64,000 bases of DNA from Oceanisphaera avium (GTDB lineage: Bacteria > Pseudomonadota > Gammaproteobacteria > Enterobacterales > Aeromonadaceae): positions 682,001 through 746,000 of the forward strand of contig NZ_CP021376.1 in assembly GCF_002157875.1 (NCBI RefSeq). The letters are read 5' to 3'. Shown here one piece after another: positions 1 to 7,888 of the stretch. Within the stretch, counting starts at the first letter, position 1; each line of letters begins with the position of its first letter. A program made the position numbers and the translations under genes. Below the pieces are notes generated by a model that made no database searches, was not told where the DNA came from, and saw only the letters and a program-made list of their open reading frames with translations.

Positions 1-1
1 T

Positions 2-865
2 CTTGCTAAGTTTAATGGGCGCCATCGTTTTCAGTTTGTCGACTTAGAGCTGCATGAGTTACATCATAGAGAGTTAGCGATTCAGCATAGTTTGCAAGAG
101 ATATTAACCTCTGCTCATCACGACAGTGGTGAGATGATGTTGTATTACCAACCCCAAGTGTGCCCAAAAACTCAACAAATATTTTCCCTAGAGGCCTTGT
201 TGCGCTGGCATCACCCAAAACTTGGGCAAATTTCGCCAGCCGAGTTTATTCCTATTGCCGAGCAAACGGGGCAGTCGGTGGCGTTGGATCGTTGGGTTAT
301 CACTCAAGTGTGTTTACAAAAAGCAACATGGCGCCAGCAATTTACTCATTTACCGGCCGTGTCTATTAATCTAGGGGCCAAGCAGTTAGTACAAGAAGAC
401 TTTGCTATCTGGATGCAAGAATGTGCTCTGCAAGCAGGAGTGCGCCCCAGTAATATAAAACTGGAAGTGACTGAAAACACCATGATCCAGTCAGAGTGTG
501 CCCAGATGCTAGAAACGCTGCGCGACTTAGGCTTTAGAATTTCACTTGATGATTTTGGCACCGGTTATTCGGCATTGGCGAGCCTGCATAAATTTTCTTT
601 TGATGAGCTAAAAATTGATCGCAGCTTTGTCTTAGAAGCCAGTACCAGTGCTCGCGCCTTTGTTTTACTGGAAACAGTGGCGCAATTAGCGCACCAATTT
701 TCGCTCGACTTAGTCGTCGAAGGAGTAGAAACCCAAGCCCAACTGGATATGTTAGCCAGCTTAGGGCCCTTAACGGTGCAGGGCTATTATTACTACAAAC
801 CCATGCCGGTGGCAGAAATTACTCATTTATTAGCCAAAGACTATCAGGCGCCCACTCACTCCTAA
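2..865 (+). CDS. EAL-domain c-di-GMP phosphodiesterase (5' truncated)
   Basis: The reading frame is open to the left edge of the window, so the N-terminus lies outside it. The first ~30 residues resemble the end of a GGDEF domain (FQFVD, LHHREL), followed by a full EAL domain. Visible EAL hallmarks are EALLRW, SINLG, LEVTE, DDFGTG, the ELKIDRSF lysine motif and VVEGVE, so the metal- and substrate-binding residues look intact and the protein should hydrolyse cyclic di-GMP. The next gene encodes a close paralogue in the same orientation, with the same linker and C-terminal wording (LTVQGYYYY / LTVQGYFYY), suggesting tandem duplication. No strong terminator follows. The upstream sensor and GGDEF state cannot be judged. 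Confidence 0.9.
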   Translation, partial: LAKFNGRHRFQFVDLELHELHHRELAIQHSLQEILTSAHHDSGEMMLYYQPQVCPKTQQIFSLEALLRWHHPKLGQISPAEFIPIAEQTGQSVALDRWVITQVCLQKATWRQQFTHLPAVSINLGAKQLVQEDFAIWMQECALQAGVRPSNIKLEVTENTMIQSECAQMLETLRDLGFRISLDDFGTGYSALASLHKFSFDELKIDRSFVLEASTSARAFVLLETVAQLAHQFSLDLVVEGVETQAQLDMLASLGPLTVQGYYYYKPMPVAEITHLLAKDYQAPTHS

Positions 866-1075
866 TCCCTAGTGCTCATCCCTCATTCCCTCATAAAGCG
901 TCATATAGTTAATGGCGCTGCTTTTCTATTTTCATTTCAAGCTAATCTTAGCGCGTATATGTGATCTGGCTTATATAGCTGCAACAAGATTGGATACAAT
1001 TTGTTTACTAAATAAATCCTTTTGCTGTAAGATTTGTGTAATGTTTACGCACCGCCAAGTAAGGATACTTGAGTC

Positions 1076-2854
1076 ATGAAGAGTGTAATATCACTGGATG
1101 AACACCAAGCGCCCCGCGCATTGGCACTCGATGATCCCCCACTGAGTGCTGTTACAGAGTTATCATTTAACACCCAGCTGCTTGAACATCTACTGCGCCA
1201 CTCCGTTGAGTCAGTGATGATAACGAATGCGAGCACCAATAAAATTGAGCGTGTCAACCAAGCCTTTACGGATATTACCGGCTATTTGGCTGAAGAAGTG
1301 ATGGGTGAGACGCCAAGTATTGTGCAATCATCGCGCCATGGCCGTGAGTTTTACGAGCAAATGTGGCACCAGCTTGCACAAACTGGCAGTTGGAGTGGCC
1401 AAGTTTGGAATCGTCGTAAGTCTGGTGCCGTCTATTTGCAGTGGCTCACTATTAACACCCTCACTAACCCCCAAGGTGAGGTAACCCACAGAGTTGCCAT
1501 TGGCCATGATCTAACGGGCTCTAGCATAGATCGTAACGGCCATAATCTCTTTACTTTTAACGATGCGCTCACCCAACTGGGTAATCGCCAGCTATTAACT
1601 AGCCGCCTTGATCAAGCATTAGCAGAAGCTGAGCGTACCGGTATCGATATTGGGCTTATGGTATTAGATATTGGCCGCTTTAGACGAATTAATGAACAAT
1701 TGGGCTTAACTTGGGGCGATGATATTTTGCGCCAGCAAGCCCGCACTCTACAGGCGGTGGTGGATCAAGCGGACACCTTAGTGCGCCTACAAGGGGACAT
1801 GTTTGCTATTTTGCGCCATAACCGCGCCCAAGATAGTTCATTGGCACATTTAGCCGATAAGCTTATTAGTATTATGGCTAAACCCATAGTGCTAGCCGAC
1901 CAAAGTGTGGTGAGTTTACAACCTAGCATTGGCATTGCCGTGTATCCGCGAGATGCCCTTGATAATGCCGGTTTATTACAAGCTGCTGAGCATGCGCATG
2001 CCATGGCAAAGCGAGCAGGGCGCAGCCGTTTTCAGTTTGTTGATCAGCGCTTACACGATCTTCACCACCGTGAGCTATTAATTGAACACAGCCTGCACCA
2101 TGTATTTAATACCTTGCACGGGGAGGGCTTAAGTTTGGCGTATCAACCTCAAGTGAGGCCAAGTGATGGCAAAGTCATGGCCCTAGAAGCCTTGTTACGC
2201 TGGCAGCATCCCCAACTTGGCGCGCTATCGCCTGCCGAGTTTATTCCCGTGGCAGAGCAAAGCGCGCAGTCGGTACGTTTAGACCGCTGGGTAATAGAGC
2301 AGGCCTGTCAGCAAATTGCGCGTTGGCAGCATCATTATCAAGCAGTGCCGGTGGTGTCCGTTAATTTAAGTGCTCAGCAATTTAGCGAGCCTGATTTTGC
2401 CGATTGGCTATTAGCCTGTGTGAAGCGCGCCGGTATTAGTGCCGATAAGCTAAAGTTAGAAGTTACCGAAACCACCATGATGGTGCATAAGCAAACGTGC
2501 ATTAAAATGTTAATCCGCCTGCGCGCCCTTGGTTTTTCCATTTCATTAGATGACTTTGGTACCGGTTACTCAGCGCTCGCTTGTTTACACCTATATCCAC
2601 TGGATGAGCTAAAAATTGATCGCAGTTTTATGGTGGAAGCCAGTCAAAATACCCGAGCTTTTCTATTATTAAAAACCATCGTCGGTTTAGTACAAGAACT
2701 GGGCTTACAGTTAGTGGTGGAAGGAGTTGAGCAACAAGCACAGCTTGACTTGCTTGCAGACTTTGGCTCCTTAACAGTACAAGGATATTTTTATTATCGT
2801 CCCTTATCTGTCCTTGAGCTCGAGCCCATCTTAGCGTTAGGCGCCAGTGCCTAG
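1076..2854 (+). CDS. PAS-GGDEF(degenerate)-EAL protein
   Basis: 592 aa, soluble, no signal peptide or membrane segment. Order: short N-terminus, PAS domain (~35-150, NQAFTDITGY), GGDEF domain (~160-310), EAL domain (~340-590). In the GGDEF domain the catalytic signature is changed to QGDMF (about residue 240), so cyclase activity is probably lost and the domain may only bind GTP or be structural. The EAL domain keeps EALLRW, LSAQQF, LEVTE, DDFGTG, LKIDRSF and VVEGVE, so phosphodiesterase activity is expected. ATG start with AAGGA 10 bp upstream. It is the downstream member of a tandem paralogous pair. The signal sensed by the PAS domain is unknown. Confidence 0.93.
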   Translation: MKSVISLDEHQAPRALALDDPPLSAVTELSFNTQLLEHLLRHSVESVMITNASTNKIERVNQAFTDITGYLAEEVMGETPSIVQSSRHGREFYEQMWHQLAQTGSWSGQVWNRRKSGAVYLQWLTINTLTNPQGEVTHRVAIGHDLTGSSIDRNGHNLFTFNDALTQLGNRQLLTSRLDQALAEAERTGIDIGLMVLDIGRFRRINEQLGLTWGDDILRQQARTLQAVVDQADTLVRLQGDMFAILRHNRAQDSSLAHLADKLISIMAKPIVLADQSVVSLQPSIGIAVYPRDALDNAGLLQAAEHAHAMAKRAGRSRFQFVDQRLHDLHHRELLIEHSLHHVFNTLHGEGLSLAYQPQVRPSDGKVMALEALLRWQHPQLGALSPAEFIPVAEQSAQSVRLDRWVIEQACQQIARWQHHYQAVPVVSVNLSAQQFSEPDFADWLLACVKRAGISADKLKLEVTETTMMVHKQTCIKMLIRLRALGFSISLDDFGTGYSALACLHLYPLDELKIDRSFMVEASQNTRAFLLLKTIVGLVQELGLQLVVEGVEQQAQLDLLADFGSLTVQGYFYYRPLSVLELEPILALGASA

Positions 2855-2964
2855 CCAGTTATAAAACTGTCAAGTCAGCTTGTAGCATACGCACTGTCAT
2901 CCAGACTTTCGCTAAGATGACAAAGGGGACAATTAACTTTATCTTATGCTATAAATGCGTTAAT

Positions 2965-3003
2965 AAAAGCTGCGCCTAAACATCATGTTTAGGCGCAGCT
3001 TTT
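2965..3003. terminator. Bidirectional rho-independent terminator
   Basis: Perfect 18-bp inverted repeat, AAAAGCTGCGCCTAAACA and its complement, around a 3-base loop. It has A and T tracts on the outside and sits between convergent genes (the EAL protein on + and pqiC on -), so it can serve both. Confidence 0.9.
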
Positions 3004-3048
3004 GTTAGATCACCCTGTGGGCAAGCCAATATCGGCCCCCAGATAGGC

Positions 3049-3672
3049 TTAATAAGCTCGGCTGAGTTCTCTAGCCAGTACATCCGCTTGTTGTTGCCAG
3101 GCTTTACCAAGGGCGCGCACCAGCTCTGGGTAGCCATCTTTTGTTAAGGGCGTTAATACGCTAAAGGGCTGTTGCGTTATTAACTGACCTTGTTCATCGA
3201 GCAGTTGCCATTGTCCCTCAATAAGAGCATCGCCACTAAATTGCCCTTGTAGGCGGCTAACTTGTACTTGTAATTCTCGTACTGGCATATTGCGCGCTAC
3301 GGTTTGCCCTTTGCTAACAATAGTGGCGTTGGGTAAATCTTTGGCAAGGCGCTGCTGTAACTGCTGTTGCAATTGCTGGCCAATATCTTGCCCCCACAAA
3401 TGTTCACGTGCCTGATACACCTCAATGTCATTAAGCTGCATGATAATACCTTCATTATCAATGTGGCTTGCAAGGTGAATGGGCGCCACTTTCACTACTA
3501 ATTGAGTAGGATAAACCGTGGCAGCGCCCGCGGCTGTGGGCAGCATATAATGAGTAGGGCTGGGCGGTGCGCTGGCACAGCCCACTAGGCTTAGCAAACT
3601 TAAACCGAGCGCCATACTTTTCCAGTTAAGGCCAGCAGCGGGCCAAGAAGGGGGTAGTGCTAAAAAATTCAT
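3049..3672 (-). CDS. pqiC: PqiC outer-membrane lipoprotein (ABC-type transport auxiliary family)
   Basis: 207 aa with a lipoprotein signal peptide ending in the lipobox LVGC, so the mature protein should be lipid-anchored in the periplasm. Family knowledge: PqiC is the outer-membrane partner of the PqiAB MCE lipid-transport bridge. It is the third gene of pqiA-pqiB-pqiC on the minus strand; its ATG overlaps the pqiB stop (TAATG), indicating translational coupling. An internal ATG (residue 20, MALGLSLLSLVGC) would give a more ordinary signal-peptide length and is an alternative start. The terminator at 2965-3003 ends the operon. Confidence 0.9.
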   Translation of the reverse strand: MNFLALPPSWPAAGLNWKSMALGLSLLSLVGCASAPPSPTHYMLPTAAGAATVYPTQLVVKVAPIHLASHIDNEGIIMQLNDIEVYQAREHLWGQDIGQQLQQQLQQRLAKDLPNATIVSKGQTVARNMPVRELQVQVSRLQGQFSGDALIEGQWQLLDEQGQLITQQPFSVLTPLTKDGYPELVRALGKAWQQQADVLARELSRAY

Positions 3673-5312
3673 TATTTGGCCCTCGGTTGTGGGTCAGCAG
3701 GTAACTTTTTATTAAAAATAAGCGCATTAGGCTGCTCATTTAAGGTGCGAACCACTGGCTGAATATCGCGCATTAATTGCTCTAAACGAGACAAGGTTTG
3801 CGTTAATTCATTATAGCCTTTTGAGTCTGGTGAGAAACCCTGCAAGGTGTCGCGTAGTTGGCGCATGGTATTATTCACGTTAGCCGGCAAAGCACTGGTA
3901 GCTGGATCGGCGAGGAGTTTATCTACCGAGTCGGCAATGTGATTAACTTTATTCATGGTCTGAGCGGTACTTTCAAGCGTGGTGTTAAGGCTGCTTAAAA
4001 TTGGCTCAATTTCTAAGCCATTGAGCTTATCTAGCAAATTAGAGACCTTTTGTTCAATTTGGGCAAAGCCACCTGATGTGGTAGGAAACACCGGCGTATT
4101 GGCAAATTTCATACTTTGAAACGGCGGCGCATCTTTATAAAAATTTAGATCGACAAATAAGGCGCCGGTCAATAAGTTGCCCGCTTTTAGAGAGGCACGC
4201 AGGCCATGACCAAACATGCCATTGAGGCGCTCTTTCCACTGCGCAATATCCACTTCTTGATTAGACTCTTGCTCATCAAAGCGCTGGGGCTCAATACGAA
4301 TTAATATCGGAATCGCAAAGCGGCTTAAGGAGTCAGGTTGGGGAGCACTAAAATTCCATGGCACCGCCATTACCGTACCAACTCTTACGCCTCGATATTC
4401 AACGGGCGCATTTTCGCTTAAGCCGCGCACCGTATCATCGACTAATAACACATACTCTAAATAGTCGCTGTAATGACCTTCTTTGGCGCTGTCTTCATCA
4501 TTAAATAATACATAAGTGGCGTTTTCTTTCGCCTTAGCGCCCATGGTCATGTTGCTTGGGACACCAAAGGTAATGCCACCACTGACTAATGACTCTAATG
4601 AACCGACATTGACCTTAAAGCCTTGGGAGTCAAGTCGAATATCTAAGCCAGAAGCTGTCCAAAAACGGCTGTTGGTGGTGACTAACCCCTCATAAGGCGA
4701 TTGAATATACAGTTTATGACTCATTTCTCGACTGACAGGATTAAATTCACTGCTCTCTACGCGCCCCACAGTAAAGCCTTGATAGCTTACCGGATCGCCG
4801 GTGGTCACCGAATTTCCCACTTGGCTGGTGAGATTAATGCGCAGCCCCGGTGCATCGGGCGGCGCGACGGGCGGTTGGTCTAATACTTGAAAGGTATCTA
4901 TTTCTACCTCGCTATTGCCTGGCAGTAGTTGGATAAAGGCGCCAGATAAGACGGTGCCTAAGCCACTCACCCCTTCTCGGCCAATGCGTGGCTTAACCAC
5001 CCAAAATTGGGTTTCTTCATTGAGCATTTTTGACGCTTGTGGGCTCATGCGCGCAATAATTTCAGCATGACTTAAGTCTTGAGATAAGCTGACTTTTTCA
5101 ACTTTACCTATTTCCACGTTACGGGTTTTAATTAGGGTCTTTCCTGCCTCTATGCCCTCAGCATTATCCATAATGAGGGTGATGGAGGGGCCAAGGCGGC
5201 TTAGGTTATCGTAAATCATCCAAGCGCCAATCAGCAGGGCGACAATGGGCACTATCCATACCGGTGATAATGAGCGCTGGATCCTGCGCTGGGCGCGCTG
5301 GGGTTCAGACAT
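3672..5312 (-). CDS. pqiB: PqiB, MCE-domain intermembrane lipid transport protein
   Basis: Chosen start (MSEPQRAQRR, preceded by AGGAAC) gives 546 aa, the length I recall for E. coli PqiB. One N-terminal transmembrane helix (~20-40, SPVWIVPIVALLIGAW) is followed by repeated MCE domains (NAEGIEAGKTLIKTRNVEIG and two later copies such as PVSYQGFTVGRV and PVEYRGVRVGTV), then a long predicted helical C-terminus that in the family forms a needle-like channel across the periplasm. Role: shuttling lipids between inner and outer membranes with PqiA and PqiC. It overlaps the 3' end of pqiA by 8 bp. A longer frame to 5387 exists but lies inside pqiA and lacks homology. Confidence 0.93.
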   Translation of the reverse strand: MSEPQRAQRRIQRSLSPVWIVPIVALLIGAWMIYDNLSRLGPSITLIMDNAEGIEAGKTLIKTRNVEIGKVEKVSLSQDLSHAEIIARMSPQASKMLNEETQFWVVKPRIGREGVSGLGTVLSGAFIQLLPGNSEVEIDTFQVLDQPPVAPPDAPGLRINLTSQVGNSVTTGDPVSYQGFTVGRVESSEFNPVSREMSHKLYIQSPYEGLVTTNSRFWTASGLDIRLDSQGFKVNVGSLESLVSGGITFGVPSNMTMGAKAKENATYVLFNDEDSAKEGHYSDYLEYVLLVDDTVRGLSENAPVEYRGVRVGTVMAVPWNFSAPQPDSLSRFAIPILIRIEPQRFDEQESNQEVDIAQWKERLNGMFGHGLRASLKAGNLLTGALFVDLNFYKDAPPFQSMKFANTPVFPTTSGGFAQIEQKVSNLLDKLNGLEIEPILSSLNTTLESTAQTMNKVNHIADSVDKLLADPATSALPANVNNTMRQLRDTLQGFSPDSKGYNELTQTLSRLEQLMRDIQPVVRTLNEQPNALIFNKKLPADPQPRAK

Positions 5313-6678
5313 GGGGGTGTTCCTTGCTGTGGGATGAATAAAAAATAGAGGGCGGCGCCTCATGTAACCAAATACTACGGGGATCAAATAAAATGGCCGC
5401 CAGCATAGTCAGTACCACCACCACCGTAAAGGATAAAGCAGCAGCCCCTGGCTCAATGGACATTAAAGTGCCATTGCGGATCAAGGCCACTAAAATAGCC
5501 ACCACAAACACATCCACCATAGACCAGCGGCCAATAAACTCGGTAATGCGATATAACTGAGTACGTTTAAGCGGTGTTAGTGCCGCTTTAGGTTGGCGAG
5601 CCACATAACATAACCACAGCAAAATAAGCATTTTGCATACCGGCACTAAAATACTGGCGGTCAAAATAATAATAGCGATAGGCCAATCGCCACTTTGAAA
5701 AAATAATAACACACCACCTAAAATCGTGGACGCTTGAGTGTCGCCTAAAGACGTGGTGATCATAATCGGATATAAGTTGGCAGGTAAATACATCACCAAA
5801 GAGGCAAACAGCAGCGCCAAGGTCGCTTGTACATTCACGCCTTGATACGGATGTAAGGTTTCATCACAGCGCAAACAACGCGCTTTTTTACCGGGCGCTA
5901 CGTTATCAACACGATTAACTAAGCCACAGATATTACAGCCTGCTAGCCCTTGTAAAGAGGCAGAATACCCTAAATGAACTTGGCTTGGTGCCTTGGGGTG
6001 GGGGTCTAAATATTGCCATAACCAATCTCTGTCTACGGACTGTATGGTTAATAGTAATAACAAGGCATAGACGCAAAATGTCCAAAACGATAAGCCGAGT
6101 TCAATATCGGCCATGCCGATGATTTTGATTAAGCTCACCAGCGTGCCAATAACAAACACATCGGCCATCATCCACGGCGTCATATAACCTAAGGTGCGCG
6201 CAATACGTCGACTGCGGGGTAATTTTTTTTGCTGGATCATGCCAATACTTAACCACACCAAACTACATAAATAGAGTGCGGGCAAAATAATGACAGTTAA
6301 CAGCACACTGAGCGCAATTAAGGGATAGTGCAAACTCACTAAGGTGGCGGCGGTGTCGGTGAGCTCAATGCGATTACCAATGCCGCTGATATTAAAACTT
6401 AAAAATGGAAAGGCCACCGACAATGCCAGTGCAATAAGTGTCGATAATGCTAATGCAAGGCTGCGCTCTGCGGCATTAGTATGGCGCTTAACTAGCTGAT
6501 GCTCGCAACGGGGACAATGGGCATTTTCACCATTTTTTAAGCGAGGCAGCGCTAATAATAAGTCACACTCGTGACAGACCCGCAGCCTACGACGTGAGAC
6601 CTTAACCGCAGAGTTAGGGGTTAAAGAGGGAGTTGATGTTGGCAATAAAGACTCAACCAAAGAGACGTCCGTCGTCAT
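5305..6678 (-). CDS. pqiA: PqiA, paraquat-inducible inner-membrane protein
   Basis: Polytopic inner-membrane protein with two zinc-ribbon-like CxxC...CxxC modules: CHECD...CPRC near the N-terminus and CNICG...CLRC in the middle. Each precedes a block of about four membrane helices (LPANLYPIMITTSLG is typical of PqiA/YebS). Known role: membrane partner of the PqiB MCE assembly in lipid trafficking. First gene of pqiABC. The start is uncertain: ATG at 6678 (MTTDV) is used here; ATG 6690 or GTG 6726 would add 4 or 16 residues, and none has a clear Shine-Dalgarno. The ~200 bp upstream, shared with a divergent signalling operon, should hold its promoter. Confidence 0.9.
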   Translation of the reverse strand: MTTDVSLVESLLPTSTPSLTPNSAVKVSRRRLRVCHECDLLLALPRLKNGENAHCPRCEHQLVKRHTNAAERSLALALSTLIALALSVAFPFLSFNISGIGNRIELTDTAATLVSLHYPLIALSVLLTVIILPALYLCSLVWLSIGMIQQKKLPRSRRIARTLGYMTPWMMADVFVIGTLVSLIKIIGMADIELGLSFWTFCVYALLLLLTIQSVDRDWLWQYLDPHPKAPSQVHLGYSASLQGLAGCNICGLVNRVDNVAPGKKARCLRCDETLHPYQGVNVQATLALLFASLVMYLPANLYPIMITTSLGDTQASTILGGVLLFFQSGDWPIAIIILTASILVPVCKMLILLWLCYVARQPKAALTPLKRTQLYRITEFIGRWSMVDVFVVAILVALIRNGTLMSIEPGAAALSFTVVVVLTMLAAILFDPRSIWLHEAPPSIFYSSHSKEHPHV

Positions 6679-6893
6679 AAAAGAGACCATGAATAGAGAA
6701 TAATACGACACTTTGCCTATGGCCACCAGACAAAGCCGTTTGCTGAGTTACAGACATAGCCTACGGTATTTGTGGGCGTTATGTTAGTCACATTCTGTGC
6801 GCTAGGTTAAGAAACTTACAGTTAGTCTTATATTATTAACCTATTGTTTACTTTATAGTATGCCTTTAATAGCTAATTCATTTGGAGCCCATC

Positions 6894-7265
6894 ATGACCC
6901 TTTCCCCTATCCAGACTTTACTCTTGGTGGATGATAGTAAGGTGGCGCGCTTGAGTTTAATTCGCCAAATTAAAACCTTGGATGCGCAATTTGAGCTTAT
7001 TCAAGCCAGCAACGCCGATGAAGCTCTCCTGTTGATGAAAACAGGCCACGCCGATGCCGCACTGATAGATTTTAATATGCCAGGGCGTGATGGCTTAGAG
7101 TTAGCTAGCGAGCTTAAAGCCAGTCATCCTAGTATGAAAATGGCGCTGGTGACGGCAAATATTCAACAACCCTTAGTAGAGCGCGCACAACGTTTGGGTC
7201 TCACCTTTTTAGCTAAACCCACTCATATTACGGAGCTGGCGCAATTTTTAGGAGTGCGCTTATGA
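6894..7265 (+). CDS. CheY-like single-domain response regulator
   Basis: 123 aa consisting of one receiver domain with the complete phosphorylation set: acidic pair D13-D14, phospho-acceptor D59 (LIDFNMPG), switch T87 (LVTAN) and K108 (LAKP). There is no output domain, so it probably acts by protein-protein contact. ATG chosen because GGAG lies 6 bp upstream; a TTG 12 bp earlier would destroy that spacing. Its stop overlaps the next start (ATGA), coupling it to a CheC-type phosphatase that is the natural candidate for dephosphorylating it. The cognate kinase is not in this window. Confidence 0.92.
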   Translation: MTLSPIQTLLLVDDSKVARLSLIRQIKTLDAQFELIQASNADEALLLMKTGHADAALIDFNMPGRDGLELASELKASHPSMKMALVTANIQQPLVERAQRLGLTFLAKPTHITELAQFLGVRL

Positions 7266-7888
7266 ATGGCTTATTAACCGCCGATGAACATGATGTGGTG
7301 GTGGAATTAATGAACATTGGCATTGGCCGGGCGGCCAGTGCTTTGTCACACATGGTACAAGATGAAGTCTTGTTATCGGTGCCTAAATTACAGTTTTTAA
7401 GCCCCAGCCAAGCCAATGCCAGCTTTTGCCAAACCTTGCCGCATTTATTAGCCGGCGTTACCCAAGATTTTAGCGGCTTTATGAGTGGGCGCGCCGCCTT
7501 ATTGTTTCCAGAAGATCGCAGCCTAGAGTTAGTGCGCGTGATCCTTGGTGAAGATATGTCAGCGGATGAAATCTCTGAGCTAGAGCAAGAGACGTTAGGG
7601 GAGCTGGGTAATATTTTGCTTAATAATTGTTTGGCGACCCTTGCAAACCTATTAAACCAACAAATTCATACTGACTTACCGCGAGTCTTTAATGTAAACA
7701 CCGCTCAACTATTAACGCAGCTATCGCCCCAAGAAAATACCGATAACACTTCTTTTATTATGTTGGTACAGATTAAATTTAACCTTAGAAAAAACGATCT
7801 GCAGGGCTATTTAGCATTTTTAATTGATGTTGACTCAGCCGAGGTGTTTGTAAATGCATTGCGCAACTATTTAGCTGAGTGCTCATAA
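7262..7888 (+). CDS. CheC-family CheY-P phosphatase
   Basis: 208 aa. Contains the CheC/FliY active-site pattern D/S-x3-E-x2-N-x22-P: D11, E15, N18, P41. A second copy has E114, N117 and P140 but E110 in place of the first D/S. Two such half-sites are typical of CheC. Family role: hydrolysis of phosphorylated CheY-like regulators. It is coupled by an ATGA overlap to a single-domain response regulator and by a TAATG overlap to a PAS-GGDEF cyclase, so the three probably form one signalling unit. No CheD, CheA or receptor gene is nearby, so a role in classical chemotaxis is not implied. Confidence 0.9.
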   Translation: MNGLLTADEHDVVVELMNIGIGRAASALSHMVQDEVLLSVPKLQFLSPSQANASFCQTLPHLLAGVTQDFSGFMSGRAALLFPEDRSLELVRVILGEDMSADEISELEQETLGELGNILLNNCLATLANLLNQQIHTDLPRVFNVNTAQLLTQLSPQENTDNTSFIMLVQIKFNLRKNDLQGYLAFLIDVDSAEVFVNALRNYLAECS

